A stretch of DNA of 64,000 bases from Isoetes taiwanensis (lineage: Eukaryota; Streptophyta; Lycopodiopsida; Isoetales; Isoetaceae): the NCBI GenBank assembly GCA_021234155.1, contig JAJEKV010000004.1, positions 23,717,122 to 23,781,121 of the forward strand, read 5' to 3'. The translations under genes and the position numbers were made by a program. Numbering within the stretch: position 1 is the stretch's first letter; each line of letters begins with the position of its first letter. Shown piece by piece: positions 10,775 to 23,530 of the stretch. The notes below the pieces were generated by a model, which saw nothing but the letters and a program-made list of their open reading frames with translations, was not told the DNA's origin and searched no databases.

Positions 10775-11160
10775 TTATTTCCAATAATATCGCATGAAAT
10801 TGACATGATTAACATTAGGGTACCGAGGCGATAAAAAACCATTCAAGAAGACAAATGCTACTATAGCACGCCCTACTACAGGATGAAAACCCACATGGGA
10901 GGAAAACCCCGGTAGTAGGCTCCTCGATCCCCTTTGTCCCGTGGGGATTTCTCGGACGGGTAGAGACTTGCAAAATGTAGGATGAGGCGGTAAACCATTG
11001 GCGATGCTTATGCAATGAGAATTGATGCCGGTGCAGAGCATCTAAGATGAAACGATGTGTTGCTCGGATATGATATGCCGACACTCTTGCGTGAGCATGG
11101 TGCCTATCCCTCCGTCCGCATGTGGCAACACCGTATATTCTTCATGTCGGGGATTCTCTG
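10775..11160 (-). pseudogene. LINE-like C-terminal zinc-finger tail, minus strand, copy A
   Basis: Within repeat unit 1, the minus strand carries the remains of a short coding block. It is readable in copy B (40,513-40,749) as CDPVEDEHHA followed by CPLY and a C-terminal MVLFCKSLITS. The order Cys, VEDE-H, CP-x-Y, hydrophobic tail resembles the short C-terminal zinc-finger segment of plant LINE polyproteins. In this copy the frame is broken before that motif. Low similarity to any exact family; called from pattern only. Confidence 0.35.
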
Positions 11161-12709
11161 CCCTCCATCCGTAGTCCAACGACCTGTTTGAATCCGAGAT
11201 GATGGGACCGAATCCTCACCGGAGGCAATAGCTCTCCCGTTTCTTCATAGATATATGCGCCGACCCAAAAGAGGCGGGATGTTAGTCACATTAGAAATGT
11301 CGATGCTCCTTATAATCCCGAAAGATCTGTGGCTTCATCGGCCGGGGAGCATTATTGCCTTATAATGTCGATCTTTAGAGACCAATGGACTTAGAGCAAT
11401 TATGACTTTTGTTAAATCGAGACTCTTTAAGACACCTCGAGTTAGACACCCACCCCTCAAGTGGCTGGTGATCCAATAACATTATGCAGCTGAACATCAA
11501 GTTGCATGGGCCATATAAGCACTAATAAATGTGTACCATTACCATCTCAAGCACAACCTTTGCAAATAAATCTTGTACCTCACCAAAGCAAGCCCGCAAC
11601 TGCATCAACCATCAACGGTTATAAATATTTCAATCGAATGGAAAAAAGGAATGACCGGAGGTTGAAAATAGCAAGGTCAATTGTCTAATTTCCGCTTTCT
11701 CAACCCCCGGCCGATGTATAATTTAAGATTAACCCAAGATATCGAGGGGAAGAATATGACGAGCATACTTGGCAAACATAGGGTTGATAGCTTCTTTTTT
11801 TTGGGATTTTGAATTTTCTATAGGTACATACATAAATTAACATATCTAATACCTCAGAATTTAATTCTATGCCGAGCTGTTAGAATTCCAATTAAACCTT
11901 ATATATAGGCCGCCAAAAATACAAATCAAATCTATTCACAGTGTATATAGAAATATTGTTGAGCAACCTTTGTAAAAAGAACATAGTAGATCTCAAAGCA
12001 CAAAAAAGTGTATGCGGTCAATGTAATTGAGGAAGTGTACCAATTAAGAATGTAGCATAGAAGGGGCATGAAACAAAATGACGTTACCAACTATATGGTT
12101 AGATTTAGTGTTTTGTATGTACTTTATTGGGGAGAAAAAAGAAACCGAATACATGCCTATGAGGCAAAAAAGGTGTACAAAAAAATAGCAATGGATGTGG
12201 GCTTGACCCAATAATGGGAAGTTTTTTAATTATTTTGAAGATGCTTCATTACCCTCTCCTAATCTTATTAGTTTTTGATTAGAGGTGAGCGCCCCATTCA
12301 CACTTACAAAATTCTAGACTACATTTTTGGGTCATGTGTTGATGTAAAATTTTGAAAGTTTGATTTTTCAACCTTCTTTTCTTCTTCCATGTGGTCAAGA
12401 ACACTTTGTGCTTTGCTAATTTTAGAGATTTGGCCAAATTTTTTGGATAACGCGAGGGCTTTCGGCGCAGAATAAAGTTGAATCTTTGATTTGTTTCCTC
12501 CGTATGTATGTAACTTCATGGTTTGGAGTGGGAGTTCCAACTTCTATTGTTGCAAGTCGTCAATAGTGTTGCTACATAAGAGAACATGATAATACCAAAG
12601 TGTGAAATCTTACTACTAGCATTCAGCACCGGTTTACTATGATAGACAAGGAATAGGCAATTTGATATAAATGTGTTCCCAAGATGCGAGGTCATCTTTT
12701 TTGTGACAT

Positions 12710-13080
12710 TTAGAACCTTTTTACTATTATAAGTATAGAATGAAATGCAAAACGACATCTTTTGTGACACTTTACTACAATAAGTATAGTATAGAACCTC
12801 TTCATCATCAATAGGTTCGTTGGCTTTATTTCTCTAAATTCTTCCAAATCTTTAACAAAGGCTCGCAGGTCTTGCTCATTGCTACCAATAACTCCCAACT
12901 TTTAGACTAGTTACAACTTATACATCTCAAACTATTAAAGTCTATCTTGGGGTGCCCTATATTGTGGAGATTGTAAAATCTTTCTAGAAACTATGGTTGA
13001 ATTTGAGTTTGATAGTTCTACAAGGACACAAACATGATCTTAGAAGTTTATTGTACCATCTATCTTATTGATGGCAAAAG
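12710..13080 (-). pseudogene. unidentified minus-strand coding fragment inside repeat unit 2, copy A
   Basis: This is the part of unit 2 that has no counterpart in unit 1. In copy A the minus strand is open only as GVIGSNEQDLRAFVKDLEEF; copy B (42,404-42,688) reads 94 codons in the same frame. I do not recognise it. It may be a fragment of another element lodged in unit 2. Confidence 0.3.
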
Positions 13081-15649
13081 AAGTCGCGAAACCAACGCCA
13101 TTGTTTGTGTACTAGGAAATAAGTGCTTTTCAATTTCTTGCCTTTTTGATCCAAATGGCAATTTCCAACTTTGTCTAAACTTATTGGGTAATCCAAAAAG
13201 TAAGTATAAAAAATTGGAAAACAAGAACAAATTAAGATATACGAATGTAAATACCGTGCATCTAGCTCCAAGGGTTTTATTGAATGCATCCCCAAGAGAC
13301 GATGTAATAGAAATGTTGATATAATCGAAAAGATATGTAAGCTCACCGGGGAGCCTTTACTTTGAAGCCTATACGTCGATCTTTAAGAGACCAATGTCGA
13401 CTTAGGGCACCGGTAACTTGTTACATCGTGACTCCTTAAAGACACCTAGGAGTTAGACACCCATTTCAAGTGGTGGAGATCTATTGAACATTATGCAATG
13501 AACATCGGGTTGAATAATATAAGCACTAATAAATGTGTACCATTACCATCTCAAGCACAACCTTGCAACAAATCTTGTGGCCTGCCTCTCCGTCAGCGCA
13601 AAGCAACTGCATCAATCATGTCGCTGGTTATAAATATTTCACTAAATGGGAAAAAAGGAATGGTCGAGGTTGAAAATAGCAAGGTCAATTGTCTAATTTC
13701 CGAATTTTCTCAACCCTCAATCAATGTATATCAGAAGATTAACCCAAGATATCGAGGGGAATTGAAGGTATGACTGAGAGCATACTTTCGGCAAACATAG
13801 GGTTGATAGCTTCTTTTCGGGATTTTTGAATTTTCTATAGTACATGCATAATTAACATATCTAATACCTAATTTAATTTATGCGACACATGTAGAATTGC
13901 ATCAAACCTTATATAAAAGGCCGCCAAAAATACAAATCAAAAATCTATTCAGTGCATATAGAAATATTGTTGAGCAACCTTTTTGTAAAGAACATAATGT
14001 ATGATCTCAAAGCTAAAAAGTGTATCACGAACAATATACCGAAGTGTACCAATTAAGAATGTAGCATGGGGTGGAAAACAAAATGACGCTACCAAATATA
14101 TATGGTTAGATTTGTGGATTTTTGTATGTACTTTATTGGGGAGAAAAGAAAGAATACATGTTACTTTATGAGCAAAAGGGGTGTACAAAAAAATAGCAAT
14201 GGATGGGCTTGACCCAATATTGGAAAATTTTTTAATTATTTTTGAAGATGCTCGGTACCTCTCTGTCTTATTAGTTTTTGATTCGAGGTGAACACCCCAT
14301 TCACACTTGCTAAATTTTAGACTACATTTGGGTCATATGTTGATGTAAAATCTTGAAAGTTTGGATTTTTCTTTCTTTTCTTCTTCCGGTGGTCAAGAAC
14401 ATTTGTACTTCTCGCTAATTTTAGGCATTTGGCCAAATTTTTTGATAACGCATGGGCTCGCTAATAAAGCTAGATCTTGATTTGTTTCCCTCCCTATATG
14501 CATAGTGGAGTTCCAACTTTATTAACACCGCAAGGCTCACAAGATTGCTTCCTGACTAAGCGACAGAACATGATAATACCAAACTGCTGGGAAATCTTAC
14601 TACTACATTCAACCTGAGTTTACTATGATAAACAAGCAAAGGAATAGGCAATTTGATATAAATGTGTTCCCAAGATGCGAGAGGTCATCTTTTGGGTGAC
14701 GCTTTGAGAACCTTTTTACTATGATAAGTATAGAATGAAATGCAAACTACATCTTTTTGTGACACTTTGGAAACCAGATCTTACTAGAATAAGTATAGCA
14801 TAGAATAAATTGCATGTATGATACATAGTAATGTTTCATTTCTTTTTGAAAGATCTTGAAATCTATGGTAATATTGCAATGCATCTTTTCCAAATTTTTC
14901 AAAAAGATTTCAAATATCATCAATACATATGGGAGCATGTTGGAAAGTGATGAAGCTGTAGCATTAGGTGGTGAACATTGTGCTAATGACTAAATTTGTT
15001 ATTCTTATTTCCAATCATATCTCGCATCTAAATTGACACATGATTAACGCTAGGGTCCGAGAGCATGATTCGAGAATATCCTTGCCTTGATCTATATCCC
15101 TTTTGCATTGGCTCTATATCCTTCTCAAGAACGGAAGGTAGATGGACTGGATCCATTTTATGCCAAGCATTTGTAGATTGATGAAATCGCCATCATAACA
15201 AATCCATTTGAAGTGACAAGACATGAAAGCAAGTGATGATTGTTAAATTATATTCAATATTTTTATGTTCACCATCAGCCACGATTCTTACTTAAATATT
15301 CTATGGGGTTAAAATGCAAAGTTTATCAATTTAGCCAAAAGGTTCTGGCACTCCCCATAATTTTGCATGTTAGATGCCTAAGTCATGAATGGGCCACAAT
15401 CTGTTGGAAAGGCGCTCAAGAACACTTTTGTACTTTTGCTTGGTACCCAGACATTTAGCCCAATTTTTACACCCGAATAACGCGGGCTGGCGGAATCGAG
15501 ATACTATTACTGTGGCGGGCGGTGCAAGATTTAACCATGGAAATATCTAAAATCCCTAGAACCGTTAGATTTGGTTCGCATGAATATTAAGTAGAATACT
15601 TTACGTCAGTTGTTCTTACATTTGCTGAGGAAGAGATATAGAATTAAGC

Positions 15650-16235
15650 GTAGCGATAACGAAAGGACGATCTATGAAGGATTGGAAGCTGTTTTGGAAA
15701 CCGTTGGATTGCACTTTTTATATGATTGCATTAGCCAGACGTTGAAGAGTTGAGGCGGAATAAAGAAAGGTCTCTGATTGCGCTTGATAGCAATAGCCGC
15801 TAGCAACTGAGGATCCATGCCCTGCTTTTGAAGCATTTCCAACAACTGTAATCCAAAGGTTTGTCCAGTTTACATGCTCGAGCAGAAAGAAGACGACAAG
15901 ATGACATCCATAGACCGAAAACTGGAAGAAATTTAAAAAAGAAGCAGGACAGAAAATCCAGAAGCCAGACATGCCAAGATCCAGGTCCAGTTATTGAGAT
16001 CAAGCCCTGAAAGAAAACTAGATCAAAGTCAGATGAAGCAGAATTCGAAGTTAGAATTCGAAGACGAAAATTATCCGTCAAACGAAATTGGGAAGGCATA
16101 CAAGAAGAAACCTTGGGACATAAAAACCAACTTTAAAATTCAGGTATTTCAAGATCCAATTGGTAAGAAGCTGACACTCCAACTAGCAGATCCAAATCCA
16201 CTGGCGGAAAAAGCGCCAAGTTGGAGAGTATAAGA
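15650..16235 (+). pseudogene. Mediator subunit 26-like lysine-rich protein, frame-broken copy A
   Basis: Same gene as the intact ORF at 45,272-45,946. Here the start codon is lost (TAGAATTAAGCG replaces the initiation site) and the first 300 bases contain several frameshifts. From 15,994 the frame runs open for 79 codons with KQNSKLEFEDENYPS and KTNFKIQVFQDPIGKK before stopping at 16,233. The differences from B are 1-4-base indels, so this copy may be damaged by sequencing rather than evolution. Confidence 0.5.
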
Positions 16236-17340
16236 AAACTTTCTGTCACGCCAAAGAGGATATGCATTGGATGCCTTCTCTTTGCCACGTGGCTCTCACA
16301 AGAAGCTAAGTTCTACACTTAAGACCTTTAACAGAATTGGATATACTTTTCTATTTTGTATACATTCTTTCCATGTTGATAAGAGTTCTCAACTTCATAT
16401 TCATATGTACATGTACCATTAGGCGAAGGGGCTTTCAACCACAAAAATAAAATGATGTTGTATTATTCTTTCCATAAGAGGCACCTATGTATATATGTTG
16501 TTTGAGGTTATTGTCACATGCCACTATCTCTTTGCATACTTAAAAGCTCAAACACGTCTAAAGCAACCTTTTCAATCATTTAGTCCTTTTCTACAAAATT
16601 GACGTTTAATCATCTCAGCTTGCCAATGAAGCAGTCATTCATTCCACTTCATCTATATGAAACAAATCTCTTATTATTTTGGATTATAAAGCGTGAGGAG
16701 ATTTAAATCATGCCCTCAAAACTTCCGGTAACATAAACTTTTTAGAGACTGTATTATGATAAACTTTGGCAGGCACAAAAAGTATCATGTGGCGTATTTG
16801 CCTTGATGCATTTTTTCTTGAAAAGAGCGTTCTAAACCAGCATTTTGTCGATATATGCACGTACCCGCCAAGACATCTTCCTATTTGAAAATATCTGTTA
16901 CCACTTACTTAGGTTGCACCTTTGTAATATGTTCGACTAGAACAACATTTTCATCTATAACCTATATAAAGTGTCACATTTGCATGAGCATACTTTATAT
17001 AACTTTAACATGGAGGAGTTACTTCCTTTTCTGCAGCACACTAAATCTCGTTATGCATGCAGAGCTCGAAGCACATTCTATCTAAGAAGTTAGTAGTGTT
17101 TTTGTTTAAAAAGGTGCCTAAAACATCATGGCAAGCCTCATACAATAGTTTCGTATCATGACTGAGCGAACCCGAAATTAGCAAAGGAAAGAAGGTATTA
17201 AAAGTTCTTCCACATTCCTTGCAACATATATTATCAGCATCCGACTATAGTTGTCAACCTGCCAGTACATGACAGAAAGTCCCGGTTTGCCAGGATCTAA
17301 CTTAGTTGGTTCTAACTTACGGTGGCAATAAGCAAGTCGT
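16236..17340. other. non-coding stretch, copy A
   Basis: AT-rich, about 1.1 kb, matching 45,947-46,930 in copy B. Frames are short; one in B (46,566-46,859) opens for 97 codons, but the same frame is interrupted here. I see nothing recognisable; 3' untranslated or intergenic DNA is likely. Confidence 0.45.
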
Positions 17341-17344
17341 TCGG

Positions 17345-17740
17345 GCTGAAAATGATAAAGATTGCCCTGGATAAGTTTTGGCAAACAAGAGGAACGATGC
17401 CTGATAAAATAGTCTTTCTTACAATTTTAAATTTCTGCTGTAACCAAGTCTTTTGCAAATGGTAATCTTGCTTACATTATTCGGGATTGATCTTACAACA
17501 TACTTTAAGATGTTTTGAGAACTGCTCTCATTAAAATGTATGATAATTGTGGATGCACTGAAGCTGGCGCGCCAAAATTTTCAATGAAATACTTTAGGCA
17601 GATGCATCTCATGAGCAAGATGACCACATGGATCTGTTTACTCCCAGAGACTCCACCATGCAAGAGCTCCCCAACAAGCGAGTTTTTACCGCCGTTTGAT
17701 CTCACTAAAACTTTGAAACTGGCACAGCGTGTGAAGTAAG
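17345..17740 (+). pseudogene. pentatricopeptide-repeat (PPR) protein fragment, copy A
   Basis: Reads LDKFWQTRGTMPDKIVFLTI, then after a frameshift LRTALIKMYDNCG and IFNEI-like residues. This is the PPR pattern P-D-x-x-(F/T)-x-x-(I/L)-L-x-x-C followed by A-L-I-x-M-Y-x-x-C-G. PPR proteins bind organelle RNA and usually contain 10-30 such 35-residue repeats. Here only about three are left, with no upstream or downstream repeats, so it is a gene fragment. The copy at 46,938-47,290 is better preserved. Confidence 0.7.
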
Positions 17741-18990
17741 AATCTTTACGGATACTACTTAGATAGTCACATATAAATTTGATCTGATACGAATGCCATT
17801 TAATAATATGAACTTATTTAATAATTGCGAACAGTCAATCTGTCGCTGAAATTTGAGATAAGCGTAGTTGAAGTTTTGGCCAGCGTCTAGTGAAAACAAG
17901 AGACATATGGATTAGCTCAGTCAAACGTCCATATGATACTCAAGGACATTTCATTTCGAAGTATGAGTCTATAACAGGTAAAATACATCATAAAAACTGT
18001 ATCCCTTGTCTATATATCGATTTACTTCAACGAATGTCAAATTTTTTTTATTGGGCATGAGTAAATAGAATTCTTACTACTTTAGAGGATCTTTGCTTTG
18101 TCTATTGGTGATAAATATGTTGGAGGTTTTAAACTATTTACTTTCTCAGTAAGACTAATTGGAGTTCAATATGACTATAACTTGAGAGCTCCATCTGACT
18201 TTTAGGACACTTACATCACGCCCAGGGGCTTATCTTTCCGCACGTGAGGGAGAAAGACGGTAGCAACTTTATACTCGCTTATATATGTCCATAAACAGTA
18301 TTTAGCAATATCTTATACAGTGGAAGAAAACCTTCAGGTATTCTTTTCTAAAGCACTTCAAAATCCATATCAGTGCATTCTACAAAAGAGGTAATTAGAT
18401 TGATTTGGATATAAAAGCGGCACTTTATTTACCTAACTCAGCTTCAACACTGACATCCTGAAGTATAAGCGGTCGGATTTTTGGACCTATAGGAGATGAC
18501 CAGATTATGATTTTTGCAGTAGAAGTTTTAAAGGTTTCTTTGGCGCATATTGTTTAGCGTGACGAGGTATGCTTTGTTTCCTATTTGACTTTTGTAGTTT
18601 GAAGAGTTTATTTCAACCTTGATGTACCATGTGCCCCATATGATTTTTCTTTGTATGACTCTCTCTATATCTTTGGACAAGAATAAGCTTGCGTAAATGC
18701 ATACCAAACATTCAGATAAGTACTGCTACCTTTGATTCCTCAAAATTGTTTCCCATAGTCTTAACTTACCATACTAAACTTGGATATACATATATTTAGT
18801 TTACTTTGTTCTAGCTTGGATAATATTTAGTCCAATTGGCGGTAGTTCATGCATTTCTCTAGAAGTTCATCATGGCTCAAGAAGAGTTCTAATAAGAATA
18901 AAACCAGCAAACATAGCCTTTTTATATGCCATAAAAGGTGTGGCATAGACCATAGTATTTGAGACATGGCTTCTACAATTACTTGAATTT
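17741..18990. other. non-coding stretch before the split gene, copy A
   Basis: About 1.2 kb, AT-rich and matching 47,300-48,540 in copy B, including TTTTTGCAG-type acceptor-like words near 18,515. I could not follow a coding frame through both copies. Some of it may be intron of the split gene downstream. Confidence 0.4.
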
Positions 18991-19038
18991 ACCTTGAGAC
19001 CATCACTTGGATTTACTTATGATGTTGCTGTTCTGCAG

Positions 19039-20706
19039 GTACAAAGTCCCAAGACATCTCCATCTCAGAAGGACAGGATTTTTTATATGTGGACAGGGTT
19101 CAATTGATTCTTCAAAAACTAGGTACAATTCTCAGCCCATAAAATTAAAGTTCCTTAGTTTGCAGGCCTATGTGATTGTATATCACAGAACTAGGGATTA
19201 TGGAGCAGATCCACACATTTGGAGTGACCATTCATGGGCTATAGTTCCCTCTTCACTCTTATTTACTATCATTTTGTGATTCTTGCTTGGTACTATATCA
19301 GTCAGGATTCTTTGTTTTTCTCATTCAAATCGCGAGCTTTCAATTCCTCTCTTTGTTTGGCTATCAGGGCGATACTCCTCTCTATTTGAGTCTCGCGATA
19401 AGTCATCATCTGGAGGATTCTTTATGTGAATGCCTCCATTTTGCTGGCATGATTTCGCTGGCATGTCTTGCGAGGTTTTACCAATTATTATCTATTTACC
19501 GAGCATCGGCAAATCCTTGCCCCAACTTGTATATATTCATGAGGACGTCGTTTTATTCATTCAACATTAGCTGGTAAGTTCTCTTTTGCAGTTAGAAATA
19601 TAGGAGATTCCTCTTTTGTTAATGGATACATATATTCAGATCCAATACAAAGCTAAAAATGCTGCTAAGCATTGGATCGTCTGAAACTTCGGATTTACCA
19701 GTGTTTGCGGTCACAGCTCAAAAAGGTCTACAAGCACTTCGCTTTAGGTAGCCCAGTTCCATTCCTCTGTTCTTTTCGCACTTTCTGGAGCGTGCATTAA
19801 TAACGGCTAATATTGGGATACAAATCGAACCAAATTGTCCAAGCTTTCTGTGCTCCAAGAATCTGAAATGATGTGCCCCTTGCATGGTCAAAAAGCTCAG
19901 AGATGGATCAAACAGAAGAAGCTTCGTAATTGCTGTGCATGTATTTGAGCAGGTTGGCCAACTTTCCATAGTTGTTATTGATTGTTGCTTGCTTTTATTT
20001 GGAAAGGAGTTGCACGTTGTCAGTTAAAATTCAACTTAAAGCACATAATTACCAGAATGGGAACTTTGGGGAAACTTATGTGCAAGATTTTAATGGAAGA
20101 TATATGTCTTGAAGTGACATATCTTGGTTATTTTGCTCCATATTGAACTCTTATGGTTGTAGCCGAAATCATTGTGCATTACATTACAGTATCTTGGTTA
20201 TTTTTACTTAATGTTCTAGAAACAGAAATATCAAAATTACTATCTGCAGGTATTTTAATATGGAACCTCCAGAAAGATTACGGCCCTTAGGCAGCACAGT
20301 GTCAAGTGTTAAATTGATTGCGTCATTACCATACCTTCAGAGGTGCCCGGCTGCAGGGGCGCACATGAAGGAGTTACCACTAATCGATCTTAAGCCTTTA
20401 ACATCTGGTTTTTCCAATTTCTGTATGGTTAATAAGATGCAGAAATAGAACATGAAGTATTGATGATGATCTTTGCAATTTTTTACAATATTTCTGGTAC
20501 TCAACATGGTATACAAAACTTCTAGTAAATGCTTCTCCATATTTTTCTTATTTTTATTCTGTATATAGGTACAAGCTTTACAGTCTGGCACTCAGGTTAC
20601 GGCGTGGGAAGAATCTAAAAAGAAAAGATCAATGCTGGGCAAGCTGATCGAGGTGCCTGTTGCTACAGGAGCTTCAAAAGCACATCCTACAATAACCAAA
20701 TTCTGA
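19039..20706 (+). pseudogene. unrecognised split gene with at least four exon-like blocks, copy A
   Basis: Exon-like blocks bounded by AG and GT occur at 19,039-19,165, 19,640-19,747, about 20,251-20,342 and 20,573-20,706. The second reads SIGSSETSDLPVFAVTAQKG; the third MEPPERLRPL then STVSSVKLIASL. The last starts at an AG acceptor, reads VQALQSGTQVTAWEESKKKR then LGKLIEVPVATGASKAHPT, and ends at a natural TGA. The first block is clean only in copy B. Copies A and B complement each other: blocks broken in one are open in the other. No domain recognised, so no function is given. Confidence 0.4.
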
Positions 20707-21354
20707 TGGAGGTACAAATTAGCGGATCGCAAACCTTAGGGATTGGGAGGTATACTTTGGAAGCGTTTATTAGTAACAAGATCTGTGCTTCTTTAACAAA
20801 CTGGACAGTTTTCTGAAACTTAATGGTTTTGAAAGTTTTACAAGGAAGTGGGTCATGGATTAGAAGGCATAATTTCATTCATTCTCTTGTTGTTGACCTA
20901 GAAATCTAGCTGGCAGGATATCATAAACCATTACGTTATGTTATTCAAGCTGCATAAGTATATAAGTGATACGGGTTGCATGTTAAGAAGGCGAATTTAA
21001 TTATATATTTTTATGTTGATCCTCACCGAAGTTTAAAAGGTCTGGATTAAACAGCTTTAAATTTTGGCCACATCTCTTTCATAAGATAGGCACCGAATCA
21101 CAAGGGCAGCTAACAGATTATTTGTACTTAGGTCACTTATCATTTGCCGCTTAAGCCTAAATTATTTTTGCCAACATACTATGCGCAATAGAATTGTACC
21201 TCTTGAGTTAATTCTCTAGATCTGGGCAAGAACTTTGCAGCGCCTCAGGAAGGATAATATTTCTGTTCTTCATTGGTACATGTACTTTCGATATGCATCT
21301 TAATTATTGTGTATCGTTCTGATGACCTGCATCTGATCCAGGAGACTAAATATA

Positions 21355-22160
21355 TGGAGTAACGGATTTCCAAGGCAGGACAGCTTCACTCAACTTCTTT
21401 TACCTTTCCTTGGGAAAATGGCTCTACTTCTGAGAACTTTTCAAGAAGTACATCTCAAAGAGAGCGTTTTTGTCATATTTCACTTTGATGGAGTATTTTT
21501 TCACCAGGAACTGCATATAACTAGCTTCTGTTTATTGAATTTATTTTCCACAAGCTGCACATGTATTAAAGTGTTACTTCACTCCATTTAAGTTTAGGAA
21601 TGCCTACATCATGTTTGAAGGAGACCTTCAGCTGATTTACGGCACACAGAATATCCATTTTTGTTCCATTTACACCATATGCGCTGTATCAGTCTTGAGG
21701 GGGCTTCTCTTTCAAATGTAAGGATGCTGGATGTTAACGTAATACATCACTTTAATCTTTTTTCTACCTTATTTCCATTATTTGTTTCATTTTTTCCATT
21801 TTAGAAACTTTGGAACTGGAATTGCTGATGGTCCCCACTTAAGGTCTATATCTTATGGTAACACGTGTTGTTTCATGCATTACTATGTGCTGTCCCCATT
21901 AGCCACATCAATTTGAAATTTTTTCAGCATAAACAATGAGGTGTGTGCTCATGTACATATAATTATATATGCATTTAAAAACTTTGTTGCTTCATTTATC
22001 ATAGTTTGTACAGACATCTTTCAATTCACCGGAAGCACCACCACCCATTCTCACGGTCAACAATATAAAAGGATTTTATGTATTGGTTTTGTTAGTGTTC
22101 CTTCTAATATTTTATTGTTCTTTGTAGCGCCGTCTATGCAAAGGACGTTGTGTTAGTATG
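21355..22160 (+). pseudogene. further exon-like blocks downstream, copy A
   Basis: After a non-coding gap (20,707-21,354), three blocks are conserved with copy B: 21,355-21,480 (SNGFPRQ, then diverging frames), about 21,805-21,860 (NFGTGIADGPHLRSISYG when read from copy B, with GT following), and about 22,015-22,060. They may belong to the gene upstream or to a second one. Product not recognised. Confidence 0.3.
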
Positions 22161-23200
22161 TATCGCCATACACGTTAGTTGTTGGGAAGCCCTAGATCAG
22201 AACAGTTTACACATTTTTCCATGAGAGTTTTAACTCCCGTTTATTCTAGAAGGGAGACATTGTCGAATTGTGGTGATGTACAATATGCATCCCTTGACAA
22301 AAATAATATGCCATTTTCGTTGCTGTTTAATGTCTGTTAAATACAAAGGGCGAGATTAGTGGGTCCATTCGAATTTGGTCGCTTTGTTGGCGTCATTTGA
22401 CCAGACTGCCGATATAGCATGCATACAAAATGCAAATGCTTTCTGGTTACCGATAAATTACTTAATTATACAGGTTCACAACACTTCATTGTGCGCCATA
22501 ATTCTTTGCGCTCCATTCTTATTCAAAGGTTCCAGGAATTCCAATTTTTGCTAGTAAACTATGCAAGATTATGAAAATATGCACAGAATGTCGCCATGAG
22601 ATTTAAGGGCATTGTCATCTACTTAAGTGTGTGTACAAATGTAACTACCTGTCATATATACATACTTTTCAGTAGCTGTTCGTTCCAGAGTAGTTCAAGA
22701 GGCATCAGCATAATACCCTTTGTGTTATGTCCATACGACGAATCATTTTTTGGCCAAAATACACTGACTTTCTACTCTACATTTGAATAATTGTGTCCTT
22801 AAGCGGATGTTCTTTATACTTCTATTTACATTTTTTGATAATATAAAGTTCGAGTATGTGCAAAGTTTCTTTCATATACAGCATCAAGATTTTATTCATC
22901 CTTATATCTACTACATTTTCCCCAGCATCCCTATATGTAGCATAAAAGGACTTTTGGTGCACTTGCTAAGATTGTATTATCAAAAGGACTTTACAAAAGT
23001 GCAAGCTTTTCGATGTAGTACTTTTTAAAACCAGCATATACAACCAACGTAGCGTGGCGAAATGTCAAAAGCGGACATTTGGCCACATAAGATTGTCTAA
23101 GGTTTTACATATTACGCGCCAAAATATGTAACTTATTTAATCTTTGGCGCTGGTGGATTCCAAATAGAAGCATTTTATTCTTTGTATTTTTTGTTCCAAA
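22161..23200. other. non-coding stretch, copy A
   Basis: About 1 kb, AT-rich, matching 51,560-52,440 in copy B. No frame stays open in both copies and no motif is recognised. Confidence 0.45.
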
Positions 23201-23530
23201 GGTTTAGGGATGGAGGTTTACATTGAAGCCCGCGATGATGCCCAGCAGGAAGAAGCGATGGATCTTTGGAAGTGGCGGGCACTGCAGGAAGCCATAACTA
23301 CAGTTGCATGTGTTAGGCCACATAGCCATTTGCTAGGTTTCAACGATTTTTCTCTTTACATGTTTTTGATTTAGGAAGCTTGGCGGGATTGGAAGCAAGC
23401 CACATGCTTTCCGCAAAGGCATACCATAGCAAGATTGGCTGACCCGCCAGGGCTCTATCGCTTCTTACGCAATGTTTGAGGTAAATAGGGTTTTCATAGA
23501 AAGAAAACACATTGAAATTCGACATTAAAT
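23201..23530. other. block open on both strands in copy B, broken here
   Basis: The corresponding segment in copy B (52,445-52,835) is open on both strands. In this copy both frames are interrupted by small indels. It is the GC-richer part of its surroundings and begins with GGTTTAGGGATGGAGGTTT. I cannot tell which strand, if either, is coding. Confidence 0.25.

Larger units (their letters stand above)
10347..15060. repeat. tandem array of 2.0-2.25-kb non-coding repeats, copy A
   Basis: Three units start with the same GATAATACCAAA word at 10,347, 12,588 and 14,572. Units 1 and 2 share, in order: the TTACTATGATAGACAAGGAA block; 75-bp sub-repeats around GAACCTTTTTACTATGATAAG; the AGCACTAATAAATGTGTACC block; ACCCAAGATATCGAGGGG; and the ACTTTGTGCTTTGCTAATTT block. 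Unit 3 is cut after about 490 bases, but its closing block reappears at about 15,410-15,530. Unit 2 replaces 500 bases of unit 1 with other sequence (12,790-13,330). Copy B has the same three units at 39,915, 42,166 and 44,215. Confidence 0.85.

Noticed and set aside
10347-15060. CRISPR-like or satellite array
   Set aside because: The unit is 2 kb with mosaic differences and there are no short spaced repeats; the context is plant nuclear transposon DNA.
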